A stretch of 37,845 nt of DNA from Rhabdochromatium marinum. Its GTDB lineage: Bacteria; Pseudomonadota; Gammaproteobacteria; Chromatiales; Chromatiaceae. This document shows, piece by piece, positions 20,596-29,712 of this stretch. The translations under genes and the position numbers were made by a program. The notes below the pieces were generated by a model. It searched no databases. It worked only from the letters and a program-made list of their open reading frames with translations, and was not told the origin of the DNA. The DNA is taken from the NCBI RefSeq assembly GCF_016583795.1, contig NZ_NRRS01000033.1, positions 1-37,845 on the forward strand, written 5' to 3'. How positions within the stretch are numbered: position 1 is the first letter of the stretch; every line of letters begins with the position of its first letter.

Positions 20596-22362
20596 ATGGG
20601 CAAGGCTGAGCGGGACCTGTCAGTCGGCCAGCTGAGCCTGCTGGCCATGCTGTGGTTGTTGCCGGGCGCGGTGATGGCGATCACCCTCCAAGTCCAAGTG
20701 GAGGGCTTAAGCGGTGAACAGGAAAGCAATGTCCTGAGTTTGCTCAGTATCTATCAGGAGCGTGAGGACAAGACGCTCAGTTCAATGCGCTTGCTGGCTT
20801 TGCATCGACGTGCGCCGGAACAGATCAAGGCCGCGCTCGCCCCCTTTGGTCTGTATCGGGTGCAGGTCAAGGATTCGCTGACGCAGCCGGCACAGGAGGG
20901 CGGTGCCTGGGTGGCGCGCTATCAGGTCGATCCCGGGCCGCCGGTACGCATTGCCAGCATCGACTATCAGGTAGATGGCCCCGGGGCCAACGCCGGCGTG
21001 TTTCCCGCCAAGTTCCCAATGCAGGTGGGCGATGTGCTCTTGCATAGCGCTTACACCAAGGCCAAGGAGCGCATCGAAACCATTGCCTCCGAGCAGGGCT
21101 ATCTGGATGCCGCGCTGACACGCCGGCAGGTCCTGGTTGATCTGGTGACCTATCAGGCGAGCATCAGCTTTCATCTTGAGACCGGACCGCGTTACTACCT
21201 GGGTCCGGTGCGTTTCGAGCAGGATCTGCTGGCGGATGATTTTTTGCAACGCTATGTCCCGTTTAAGCCCGGAGCCGTCTATGATCCGGATGAGCTGCTG
21301 GAGCTGCAGGGACGTTTGATGGGCACGGAATACTACAAAAATGTGGCTATCAACCCGCAAAAGCTGCTTGCGGATGCCGAGCGCGAAGTGCCGATCACGG
21401 TGGTTGCTGAGCGTAATAATGCCAACCGCTATCGTGTCGGGGTGGGCATGGCCACCGATGTGGGACCTCGGCTGACACTCGATTATCGGCGTCGTTACAT
21501 CGGCCGCTATGGCCACAAGCTCAAAGCCGAGATCGCCTTATCAACCAGTATTCAAACGCTGGATCTGGAATACGAGATCCCGGTGGGCAATCCGGTGCGC
21601 GATTCCATTGTTATCAATCCCAGTTACGGGGCTTACGACACCGCCACCCGGCAGGGCACGCTGTTTAACCTGCAAGCCGCCTGGTCGCGTGCCGGGCGCC
21701 GGGGCTGGCGGCGTGACATTGGCCTGGAGTACCAATACGAAGACTTCGAGGTCAGCGATCAGGAAAACTCCAATTTCAACGGCCTGGTGCCCAGCATCGC
21801 CTGGTCAAAAATCGTCGCCGATGATCCGATCAATACCCGCAATGGCTATCGTGTCAAGGCGTTGGTGCAGGGGACCAGCGAAGGTCTGCTGTCCGATGCC
21901 TCCTGGTTCAGCGGGTCATTGAATGCCAAGTGGATTAAGAGCTTCGGCGATAAGTATCGCCTGGTCACCCGCACCAATCTGGGCGCGACCTGGGCGGCGA
22001 ATCTCGACGATGTGCCGGCCAGCCAGCGCTTTTTCGCCGGTGGCGACAACAGCATTCGCGGCTGGGGTTATGACGTGTTGGGACCCAATGATCCGGTGAC
22101 CGATAAAACCCTGGGCGGGCGCTATCTGGCGGTCGGCTCGCTGGAATTGCAACGCCATATCAAGGGAAAATGGAGTGCCTCAATGTTCACCGACTTTGGC
22201 AATGCTTTCGATCCAGAATACAACGCCGAATGGGAGCAAAGTGCTGGCGTGGGCGTCAACTATCAAACCCCACTCGGTCGGGTGCGGGTCGATCTGGGCT
22301 ATGCCTTGACTAAGAGCGACCCCGGGGTACGCCTGCATCTGATCATTGGTCCGGATCTCTAA
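20596..22362 (+). CDS. tamA: Outer membrane translocation and assembly module protein TamA
   Basis: A 588-residue Omp85-family protein. A signal peptide (LLAMLWLLPGAVMA) is followed by three POTRA-like periplasmic domains (to about residue 260) and a C-terminal 16-strand barrel (from about 265). Barrel features include RYRVGVGMATDVGPRLTLDYRR near its beginning, the conserved loop segment FFAGGDNSIRGWGYDVLGP, GRYLAVGSLELQRHI and the final strand VRVDLGYALTKSDPGVRLHLIIGPDL. TamA and TamB help place certain outer-membrane proteins and move lipids. ATG 20596 with TAGAGG five bases ahead is chosen over an upstream start. tamB follows directly. Confidence 0.95.
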   Translation: MGKAERDLSVGQLSLLAMLWLLPGAVMAITLQVQVEGLSGEQESNVLSLLSIYQEREDKTLSSMRLLALHRRAPEQIKAALAPFGLYRVQVKDSLTQPAQEGGAWVARYQVDPGPPVRIASIDYQVDGPGANAGVFPAKFPMQVGDVLLHSAYTKAKERIETIASEQGYLDAALTRRQVLVDLVTYQASISFHLETGPRYYLGPVRFEQDLLADDFLQRYVPFKPGAVYDPDELLELQGRLMGTEYYKNVAINPQKLLADAEREVPITVVAERNNANRYRVGVGMATDVGPRLTLDYRRRYIGRYGHKLKAEIALSTSIQTLDLEYEIPVGNPVRDSIVINPSYGAYDTATRQGTLFNLQAAWSRAGRRGWRRDIGLEYQYEDFEVSDQENSNFNGLVPSIAWSKIVADDPINTRNGYRVKALVQGTSEGLLSDASWFSGSLNAKWIKSFGDKYRLVTRTNLGATWAANLDDVPASQRFFAGGDNSIRGWGYDVLGPNDPVTDKTLGGRYLAVGSLELQRHIKGKWSASMFTDFGNAFDPEYNAEWEQSAGVGVNYQTPLGRVRVDLGYALTKSDPGVRLHLIIGPDL

Positions 22363-22386
22363 GTGGCACTGACAGTCGGAACGGCC

Positions 22387-25300
22387 ATGAATACCACCGC
22401 AGCCAAGACGCATCCCACCGCCGGTAACAGTCCACCGCCACGCCGCTCCCGACGGTCTTGGCATCCATGGCGCTGGGTGTTCGGTGGTCTGATGACACTC
22501 CTGCTGGTGATGCTGCTGCTGTGCGCCTGGCTGCTGACGACCGCAGGGGGGCTGCGGGTGCTGGCGAATTTGGGTGAAGGCGCCATGGGCGATGCGCTTG
22601 ATATTGGCGCTGTGGAAGGGCGTCTGCTGGATCAGTTTGAAGTGCGCGATCTGCAGTTGCGCTTGCCGGCGTTCGAGCTGCGGGTGGCTCAGGCTAAGCT
22701 GGACTGGCGGCCGCTGCGCTTGCTTAGCGGCACCCTTGGCATCAAGCACCTGTCGCTCCAGCGCACTGATGTGTTGCTCGCTCCGAGTCAGCAGCCGAAA
22801 TCCCCTGAGCCCCTGCAACTGCCGGAGATTCGGCTGCCCTTTGCACTCGAGGTGGAACACTTGCAGCTTGAGCAGTTGCGCCTGAGTTCGATGGAGACTC
22901 CAGAGCCACCGCTGCTGGCGCTAACCGAGGCGCAATTGAGTGCCAGCCTGGCGCGCTCCACGGTTGATGTGCGGACGCTGACGCTGGATCTGAGCGTGCC
23001 GGCGGTACAGGCGGCGGCTCAGGGTCAGGTTGAGCTGCGCGACCACTATCCCACCGATCTGAGCCTCGACTGGCAGTTCACTCAGGCCCCAGCGCTCAGC
23101 CTGCGCGGCCAGGGGCAGGTGCTTGGCGATGCGCAGGCGCTGCATATCGAACATCGCATCACGGGAACGGCTGAGGTGACGCTGGACGCCCAGGTGCGGG
23201 ATCTGCTCGCGCAGCCGAGCTGGGAGGCCGATATCCAGCTGGCCGCGCTGGCTTTGCCGCAGATCGTTGCTGGGGCGCCCGAGGTGGATATCACCGCGCA
23301 ACTCGCCTCCAAGGGGACGCTCGACCAGGCCACTGTGACCGGCACTCTGAATGCCGAGGCTCCGGCGCACACCGAGATGGGGCGCCTGGCGGCTGCACTG
23401 GATTGCATCTGGCAGGAACGGCGACTGAGCATTCGGGCGCTCAATCTCACCGAGCAGGGATCAGGTGGCCTGTTGGATTTGCACGGTGAGCTGGATCTGG
23501 CTAATGCCCAAGGGCAGGTGGCGCTCAAAGGCGTGTGGGAGGCGCTGCGCTGGCCGTTGACCGGCACAGCACGCTTTGAGTCTCCGCACGGTACCCTGGA
23601 TGTGAGCGGACAACTCAATGCCTTTGACTATCAGTTCGCAGCCGATGTGTTAGGCCAGGGGCTGCCTGAGACGCACCTGGCGCTCAGCGGTGACGGTGAT
23701 CTGCACGGGGTGCGCATTGCTGAGCTGCGGCTTGACAGTCTCAACGGGTACAGCATCGCCAAGGGCACCCTGCATTGGAGTCCCACGCTGGCCTGGGAGC
23801 TGGCGCTTACGGCCCAGGGCATCGACCCCGGTCAGCAATGGCCGGGGCTGGGTGGCACGCTGAGTCTCAAGGCCGAGTCCAGCGGCAGTCTGGAACAGGG
23901 GTATGACTATCAACTGAAAGCCAATGTGGGCCTCAGCGATTATCCAGCCATGCTGGTGAATCTGACCGGCACCGGCACGGCGACAGCGGCGCAGATCGCA
24001 GCTCTGGGAATTGAGACTTTGGGCGGGCGCGTGACCGGCAGTGGCGCACTGGGCTGGGCGCCGCAGCTGACCTGGGAGGCGGATCTGGCGCTGGCCGACC
24101 TCGATCCGGGCCGCTATGCACCCGACTGGCCGGGACGCCTGTCTGGGCAGCTGGCCAGCCAGGGACATCTAGGGGCTCAGGGACCAGTGTTGAGCGCGCG
24201 CATCAGCGACTTTGGCGGTCAGGTGCGCGGCTATCCGGTGACGCTCGCCACGCAACTGGAGATGGCCGATCAGACGCTCAAGCTATCAGCGCTGAAGGCC
24301 AGCTCCGGTGCAACCGACCTGACCGCCAGCGGTCAGGCGGGCGAGACGCTGGCGCTCGATTTCAGTATTCACTCGCCCGATTTGGGTGAACTGCTGCCGG
24401 CCGCCCAGGGCCAACTGGAGATCGACGGTCGCCTGCGCGGCCCGACCCGGACGCCGCGCCTGACCATGACGCTGGCCGGCCAGGATCTTGAGCTGCAAGG
24501 GCAGGGACTCGTCAGTCTTCAGGGCCAGGCCGATTTGGGATTGGGCGCCGATGATCCGATTCAGGCCCAGCTGGACGCGCGTAATCTGCTAATCAGCGGC
24601 CTGCGCTTTGAGCGATTGAACCTGACCGCCAGCGGAACTCAGCCCAACCATCAGGTGACCGCTCAGCTTGATGGTGACAGCCTTGCGGCGCAATTGGCCC
24701 TGAGCGGGCAGCTGCATGCCGGGTCGGGTGGTTATCAGGCGCAACTCAGTCAGTTCAAGCTCGACACCACCAGCTTCGGTCGCTGGACCTTGCCGAAACA
24801 GGTGCCGTTGGTGTTCGAGTCCGGGCGCATTGAGGCCGGTCCGCTCTGTCTTCAGGAGGCTCAGGGCTCTGGGGGCTGTGCGCATTTCACTCAGCGTCAG
24901 CCAGGGAACTTCGATGCCAATTTCACACTCAAGCGGCTTAATTTTGCGCTCTTTGATGCGCTCCTGCCGCCCGCGCTGGAACCCGACGGCTATGCGGTGG
25001 CGGATGTCGCCGTCCAGTCGCGCGCAGCCGTCATCACGGGCACGGCGACGGTGGAGATTCCAGATGGCACGCTCACATTGGCGTTGCCGGATGCGACCGA
25101 TCGGCTGGAGTTTTCTAATGCGGCGCTGGACGTGGCAGCGACCGGGCAGGGCGTGGAGGGGACGCTGAAGGTGCCGTTTGCAAACCTGGGTACGTTTGAA
25201 GCAGGGGTGACACTGCCGAGGCTGGTGCTGCCAAAGGTGGATGCACAGCGACAGGCGCTCGGCGGCCAGGTACGGCTGAATCTGCGCGATCTGCGCCGAA

Positions 25301-26427
25301 TCGGCGAGCTGCTGCCGGGGTCGAGCAACTTTGCCGGCACCGTGGCAGCTGATTTCAAGCTGGGCGGCACCTTGGGGCAACCGCAGCTTCAGGGGCAGGC
25401 GCAGATCGAACAGGTCAGCTTTCAGATGCCGCTGCTGGGGCTGTCGGTGGCCGATGCCAATCTGAGCGCACACACCCAAGGCAGCAAGCAGCTCGACATC
25501 AGTGGCAGCGCCGATATCGGTGGCGGTCAATTGCGGCTTAAGGGGCAGGGGGCTAGTGGCGCCCAAGGCTGGACCTTTCAGATCAAGCTTGACGGCGATC
25601 AGCTTAAGGTGGCGGATACCAAAGAATATCTGGTGTTGCTCAAGCCCGATCTGACGGTGGAATTCGGGGCCGCAGGTGCCTCGGTACAGGGCGTGGTGCA
25701 GGTCGAGCAGGCGCGCATCAAGCCGCGCTCCATTCCGGCCGGGACGGTGGCCAATTCGCCGGACGTGGTGGTGAAAGGCGACAGCGGCACCAGTGATGCC
25801 CCATCCGCTTCACCGTTTAATGTTGATGTTGAGGTGCAGCTCAGCGATGCGGTCAGCATTGAGGCTTTCGGCTTGCGGGGCCAATTGCGTGGCAGTCTGC
25901 GCGCTGTCCAGGAGCCGAAGCAGCCGCTGCTCGGCGATGGTCAGCTGGAGGTGGTTGATGGCACCTATCGTCTGGCGAGTCAATTTGGTCTGATGGCTAG
26001 TATTGGCGCGCCGCTTAAAATTGAGCAGGGGATTTTGTTGTTTGCCAAGACACCGCTGAGCAATCCAGGCCTGGTGCTGCGTGCGCAGCGCGAAGGGGGT
26101 GACATGACCGCCGGTGTGCAGGTGCTGGGAACGCTCAAAAAGCCCAAGCTGGCGTTTTTTTCCGATTCCGATCCCAATATGACCGACAGCGAGATCGTCA
26201 GCTATTTGCTCACCGGGGTGCCGCCCCAGGGCGATGGCGGTGACATCGACCGAACCCTGTCGTTGGGAGCCTACGTTGCCCCCAAGCTGTTCGTGGAATA
26301 CGAGAGCAATCTGGGTGACCAGGCAGATAAAATCAAAATGCGCTATGAATTGAACAATCGCATTGAATTGCAAACCGAGACGGGCGATACCCAGGGCGCT
26401 GATGTGTTCTTCAAGTTCGAAAATTGA
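22387..26427 (+). CDS. tamB: Translocation and assembly module inner-membrane protein TamB
   Basis: A 1346-residue AsmA/TamB-superfamily protein. One N-terminal membrane helix (about 28-55) is followed by a long run of beta-rich repeats (GxLxLxGxL patterns through the whole length), expected to fold into a hydrophobic groove across the periplasm. The C-terminal DUF490 domain is clear: VDVEVQLSDAVSIEAFGLRGQLRG, GDGQLEVVDGTYRLASQFGL, LAFFSDSDPNMTDSEIVSYLLTGVPP and VFFKFEN. It works with TamA; groove proteins of this type are implicated in phospholipid transport. GTG 22363, right after tamA, is an alternative start. Its end overlaps the next gene by 26 bases. Confidence 0.95.
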   Translation: MNTTAAKTHPTAGNSPPPRRSRRSWHPWRWVFGGLMTLLLVMLLLCAWLLTTAGGLRVLANLGEGAMGDALDIGAVEGRLLDQFEVRDLQLRLPAFELRVAQAKLDWRPLRLLSGTLGIKHLSLQRTDVLLAPSQQPKSPEPLQLPEIRLPFALEVEHLQLEQLRLSSMETPEPPLLALTEAQLSASLARSTVDVRTLTLDLSVPAVQAAAQGQVELRDHYPTDLSLDWQFTQAPALSLRGQGQVLGDAQALHIEHRITGTAEVTLDAQVRDLLAQPSWEADIQLAALALPQIVAGAPEVDITAQLASKGTLDQATVTGTLNAEAPAHTEMGRLAAALDCIWQERRLSIRALNLTEQGSGGLLDLHGELDLANAQGQVALKGVWEALRWPLTGTARFESPHGTLDVSGQLNAFDYQFAADVLGQGLPETHLALSGDGDLHGVRIAELRLDSLNGYSIAKGTLHWSPTLAWELALTAQGIDPGQQWPGLGGTLSLKAESSGSLEQGYDYQLKANVGLSDYPAMLVNLTGTGTATAAQIAALGIETLGGRVTGSGALGWAPQLTWEADLALADLDPGRYAPDWPGRLSGQLASQGHLGAQGPVLSARISDFGGQVRGYPVTLATQLEMADQTLKLSALKASSGATDLTASGQAGETLALDFSIHSPDLGELLPAAQGQLEIDGRLRGPTRTPRLTMTLAGQDLELQGQGLVSLQGQADLGLGADDPIQAQLDARNLLISGLRFERLNLTASGTQPNHQVTAQLDGDSLAAQLALSGQLHAGSGGYQAQLSQFKLDTTSFGRWTLPKQVPLVFESGRIEAGPLCLQEAQGSGGCAHFTQRQPGNFDANFTLKRLNFALFDALLPPALEPDGYAVADVAVQSRAAVITGTATVEIPDGTLTLALPDATDRLEFSNAALDVAATGQGVEGTLKVPFANLGTFEAGVTLPRLVLPKVDAQRQALGGQVRLNLRDLRRIGELLPGSSNFAGTVAADFKLGGTLGQPQLQGQAQIEQVSFQMPLLGLSVADANLSAHTQGSKQLDISGSADIGGGQLRLKGQGASGAQGWTFQIKLDGDQLKVADTKEYLVLLKPDLTVEFGAAGASVQGVVQVEQARIKPRSIPAGTVANSPDVVVKGDSGTSDAPSASPFNVDVEVQLSDAVSIEAFGLRGQLRGSLRAVQEPKQPLLGDGQLEVVDGTYRLASQFGLMASIGAPLKIEQGILLFAKTPLSNPGLVLRAQREGGDMTAGVQVLGTLKKPKLAFFSDSDPNMTDSEIVSYLLTGVPPQGDGGDIDRTLSLGAYVAPKLFVEYESNLGDQADKIKMRYELNNRIELQTETGDTQGADVFFKFEN

Positions 26428-27367
26428 CTCAGACTCAGGGCCCGGGTGGCATCCGCGCCACTGGGCCTCCTGGCTGCTGCTGGGCTTGCTCCAGGCGCTG
26501 GGGCGTTTGCCCTTGCCACTGCTGTTCGCTCTGGGGCAGGGGCTGGGCGCATTGGCCTATCCGCTGAGCGGTGCGCGGCGCCAGGTGGCCTTAACCAATG
26601 TGCGCTGCTGTTTCCCGGATCTCGAGGCCGCCGCGCAGCGCCGCCTGGTGCGCGCCCATCTGCGGTATCTGGCGGTGGCGGCACTGGCGCAGGGGATTGG
26701 CTGGTCGGCTTCGCGCGCCCGCTTGCGCCGTCTGGTGCGCATCCTGGGCCGCGAGCGTATTGACGCCTGTTGTGCCGCCGGGCGGCCGGTGATTGTGCTG
26801 GTGCCTCATTTTATTGGCCTGGAACTGGGCGGTGCGGCCTTCACGGCGCTGGTGCATCCGGGCATGTACATGTATCAACGGATTCGCAATCCGGTGCTCG
26901 ATTGGCAGGTGAAGCGCGCACGCACGCGCTTTGGCGGCCTTCCGGTAGAGCATCGCGATGATCTGCGCGCGATGGTGCGGGAGTTAAAGCGTGGCACGCC
27001 CTTTTTCTACCTGCCAGATCAGGATGCCGGAAAGCGGCGCGGCGTTTTTGCGCCCTTTTGTGGTCAGCCAGCATCTACAGTCGCCACCCTAGGGAGGCTG
27101 GCGCGCCTGGCCGATGCGGAGGTGATTCCGCTCTTTGCGCGTTTTTTGCCTTGGGGACGGGGGGTGGAACTGCGCTTTGCCCCTCCTATTGAGGGGCTGA
27201 GCGGGCGTGATCCGGTGGCTGATGCCGCGCGCATGAACCAAGTCATTGAGGCTGAAATCCATCGCATGCCTGAGCAGTATTTTTGGGTGCACCGTCGTTT
27301 TAAAACCCGTCCGCCAGGCATGGATCCCCTGTATCCCCAGTCCTCGCGGCGTCGGCGCCAGCGCTGA
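26402..27367 (+). CDS. LpxL-type acyltransferase (lipid A / lysophospholipid family)
   Basis: A 321-residue member of the LpxL/HtrB/LpxM acyltransferase family. The N-terminal hydrophobic segment (about residues 22-55) is followed by RRQVALTNVRCCFPDL, the catalytic HX4E motif in VLVPHFIGLELGG, MYMYQRIRNP, FFYLPDQDAGKRRGVFAPF and QYFWVHRRFKTRPPG. Such enzymes add a secondary acyl chain to lipid A from acyl-ACP at the inner membrane. Whether this copy acts on lipid A or another lipid is not decided. The only fitting start, ATG 26402, lies inside tamB in another frame; the stop overlaps the next start (TGATG). Confidence 0.88.
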   Translation: MCSSSSKIDSDSGPGWHPRHWASWLLLGLLQALGRLPLPLLFALGQGLGALAYPLSGARRQVALTNVRCCFPDLEAAAQRRLVRAHLRYLAVAALAQGIGWSASRARLRRLVRILGRERIDACCAAGRPVIVLVPHFIGLELGGAAFTALVHPGMYMYQRIRNPVLDWQVKRARTRFGGLPVEHRDDLRAMVRELKRGTPFFYLPDQDAGKRRGVFAPFCGQPASTVATLGRLARLADAEVIPLFARFLPWGRGVELRFAPPIEGLSGRDPVADAARMNQVIEAEIHRMPEQYFWVHRRFKTRPPGMDPLYPQSSRRRRQR

Positions 27368-28368
27368 TGTCTGCGGCTCGCACACAGCCACCTGCGCCGT
27401 CTGACCAGCCAGCGCCAGAGGCGCTGAATCTCAACCGGCCGCGCGCCTGGTGGATTGGCAGTGTGCTGTTGCTGGGGTTGATCGTGCTGGTGCAGGTCTG
27501 GATCGGCTGGCCGCAGCTGCTGGCGCCCTGGTTGGCGTTCCCGCCCTGGCTTCTGCTGGGGCTGCTGGCGCTTAGTGCCGGCAGTTATCTGGCGCGTGCG
27601 CTGCGCGTGTCAGTCTATTTTGCTCCCCTGATGACAGGGCGCTTTCCGACCACCTTGCGCCTGTCAGTGTTGCATACTACAGCTAATGTGTTCTTGCCCA
27701 TGCGGCTGGGTGAACTGCTGTTTCCCTGGCTCATGCAGCGCTACTTTCATCACAGTCTGCTGGGAGCAGGGCTATCGCTGCTGTGGATTCGCTTACTGGA
27801 TCTGCATTTTCTGGCCCTGACGAGCCTGTTCATTGCTTGGCTGCGTGCGCCGGCGTTGCTGTGGCCGCTGGTGGCGCTGGTGTGGCTGAGCCTGCTGTTG
27901 GTGCTGCCCTGGAGTGCGCGGCTGTTGTCGGGCTGGCCGGACAGCGGTGCGCGCTGGCGGCGCGGGCTGCGCCGTCTCGCCAGCGCGGCTCCGCAGCGGC
28001 TGGCGCGAGTGGCTGAACTCTATGTCTGGACCGCGCTATGCTGGGGGGCGAAGTTCTTCGCCTATGCCTGGGTGCTGGGCTATTTTCTCAGCATCGACTT
28101 CTGGCAGCTGCTCGCCGGAGTGATGGGAGCCGAGTTATCGTCGGTGTTGCCTGTTCACGGCGTGGCTGGTTCCGGTTCCTATGAGTTGGCGACCCTGGCG
28201 GCGCTGTTGCCTCTGGGAGTGCCCGCGCAACAGGCGTTGGCCGGCGCAGTGAATCTGCATCTGTTCATGCTGGGCGGCAGCCTGCTGTTTGGCGCGCTGG
28301 CGCTGGCTTTGCCGGTGGAGCGCTGCGGAAAACCTCGGGTCACTCGTTGCGCTTGGCTGCGCGGGTAA
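27367..28368 (+). CDS. UPF0104 / lysylphosphatidylglycerol synthase-like multi-span membrane protein
   Basis: A 333-residue, very hydrophobic protein with about eight membrane segments after a 25-residue Pro/Ala-rich lead. Visible are YLARALRVSVYF, LHTTANVFLPMRLGELLFPWLM, WIRLLDL and the late LPVHGVAGSGSYELATLAALL. The RxGE-type segment after NxFxP and the GxxGxxE-type late motif are those of the flippase-like UPF0104/LPG-synthase membrane domain (YbhN/AglD group). Members are suspected of moving or modifying lipids; the substrate is unknown. Its translation is coupled to the LpxL-type gene. The gene ends the envelope block; no terminator was found. Confidence 0.82.
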   Translation: MSAARTQPPAPSDQPAPEALNLNRPRAWWIGSVLLLGLIVLVQVWIGWPQLLAPWLAFPPWLLLGLLALSAGSYLARALRVSVYFAPLMTGRFPTTLRLSVLHTTANVFLPMRLGELLFPWLMQRYFHHSLLGAGLSLLWIRLLDLHFLALTSLFIAWLRAPALLWPLVALVWLSLLLVLPWSARLLSGWPDSGARWRRGLRRLASAAPQRLARVAELYVWTALCWGAKFFAYAWVLGYFLSIDFWQLLAGVMGAELSSVLPVHGVAGSGSYELATLAALLPLGVPAQQALAGAVNLHLFMLGGSLLFGALALALPVERCGKPRVTRCAWLRG

Positions 28369-28434
28369 GCTAGTCTGTGCTGAATTATGCAGAGGATGCG
28401 CGAAGCCACTGATTCATTTGGCGGCTATGGGGCG

Positions 28435-28463
28435 TTGATCATTCACGCAATACAAGATAAATA
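28435..28463 (+). promoter_or_regulatory. Candidate sigma-70 promoter for the chemoreceptor gene
   Basis: TTGATC (28435-28440) and TAAATA (28458-28463) are 17 bases apart and 22 bases ahead of ATG 28485. The segment is AT-richer than its surroundings. A sigma-28 flagellar promoter, usual for chemotaxis genes, was looked for and not seen. Confidence 0.4.
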
Positions 28464-28484
28464 TACGATTAGGGCTGAAGTTAA

Positions 28485-29693
28485 ATGACGAGCTACCGGT
28501 CGCGGTTCATGCTTGGTTTGGTTGTTGCGCTGGTGACCTCCCTGGCGATGGCCTTCATGGCGCATGCCTTCACAGATCACTGGGCGGGGGATGTCTCGCC
28601 TTGGTGGTTTCGTCTGTGTCTCGTGTTGCAACTGCTGTCCATCGGTACCCTGTTTGGTTTGGGGATCTCGCTGGTGGAACGCATCCGTTTGTTGGAGCAG
28701 AGCTTATCCTCGCAATCAAAGCAGCAGATTCTGCCTCGTTTTCCTCACCAGCCGATGGGCGCGCAATACTCTTCGGCTGACCTGAACAGCCGCAATGAGT
28801 GGTTGGCGCTGGAGCAGGCTTTTGAGCAGTTGTTTACGCGTCTGCACCACTGGCTGGAGACCCTGCGCGATACGCACAATGGTCGCGCGACGGATCGACA
28901 GTCCAATTTGCAGTTGGTTGCCGATGTGCAGCAGCGTGTGGAGTCCTTTTCGGTGCAGTTCTCCGGGATTCAGCAGCACCTCAATCAGTTCAATGACACC
29001 CTGGGTGAAATTGCTGGGCGCATGCAGAATTTGCAAAAACTGGCGCTGGATACCAGTGACGAAGTGACGCAGGAAGTGGATGATATTGTCAAATCGACCG
29101 ACCTGCTACCTCGGGAAGTGGTGCCAAACATGGAGCAGCTGGAGCAAAAGACCCATGTACTGTCTGAGAACTCCATGAAGATCATGGAGATTTTGACGAT
29201 CATCAAGGAGATCGCCAAGAAAACCAATCTCCTGGCTTTGAACGCAGCGATCGAGGCTTCACGAGCCGGGGAATATGGCAAAGGCTTTGCTGTGGTGGCC
29301 AATGAGGTGCGCAATCTGTCCGCGATTACCGCCGATGCGGTGGAGAAAATCGGTCATACCATCGAGCAGACCATCAGCATTACCGAAAACGTGATCGAGA
29401 GTATTAAAGAGAATAAGGATTCGGTGCGGGATGTGACCAATAATGTCAACGAAAGCGTTGCGGTACTGACTGGCGTACCGGAAATCACCCGTGGCATGAA
29501 AGAGCGAATCGGGCGCAACTTCGGGCTGGTTCAGGGGATTGTCGCATCTATCAATGATGATATTCTGCCGGCGATGGAAAAGATGTCATCAGAGTTTTCT
29601 CATGTGAATGAGAAATTGACACATCTGCATGATGGTGGCCGGCGACTCGACAGTATTGAGGATGAGATTGGTGCCAGTCTGAAGAAGCTCTAA
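28485..29693 (+). CDS. Methyl-accepting chemotaxis-type receptor without a periplasmic sensor domain
   Basis: A 402-residue protein with two membrane segments (about residues 8-29 and 41-64) joined by only about 11 residues, so there is no room for a periplasmic ligand domain. A HAMP domain is not apparent. The rest is a predicted coiled coil with the conserved signalling tip [20 protein letters not shown] followed by [13 protein letters not shown] (about 243-278), which contacts CheA and CheW. There is no C-terminal pentapeptide for CheR. It probably reports on the membrane or cytoplasm. The stop is 19 bases from the convergent receiver-SBP gene, suggesting a functional pair. Confidence 0.88.
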   Translation: MTSYRSRFMLGLVVALVTSLAMAFMAHAFTDHWAGDVSPWWFRLCLVLQLLSIGTLFGLGISLVERIRLLEQSLSSQSKQQILPRFPHQPMGAQYSSADLNSRNEWLALEQAFEQLFTRLHHWLETLRDTHNGRATDRQSNLQLVADVQQRVESFSVQFSGIQQHLNQFNDTLGEIAGRMQNLQKLALDTSDEVTQEVDDIVKSTDLLPREVVPNMEQLEQKTHVLSENSMKIMEILTIIKEIAKKTNLLALNAAIEASRAGEYGKGFAVVANEVRNLSAITADAVEKIGHTIEQTISITENVIESIKENKDSVRDVTNNVNESVAVLTGVPEITRGMKERIGRNFGLVQGIVASINDDILPAMEKMSSEFSHVNEKLTHLHDGGRRLDSIEDEIGASLKKL

Positions 29694-29712
29694 GCAGTGT
29701 TGGTCGGTCGGT

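Noticed and set aside
24589-25566. Long reverse-strand frame opposite tamB (325 codons)
   Set aside because: A shadow of the TamB repeats; rich in Arg, His and Gln with no motifs.
28369-28484. Sigma-28 promoter before the chemoreceptor
   Set aside because: No TAAAG...GCCGATAA-like pair was found; a sigma-70-like pair fits better.
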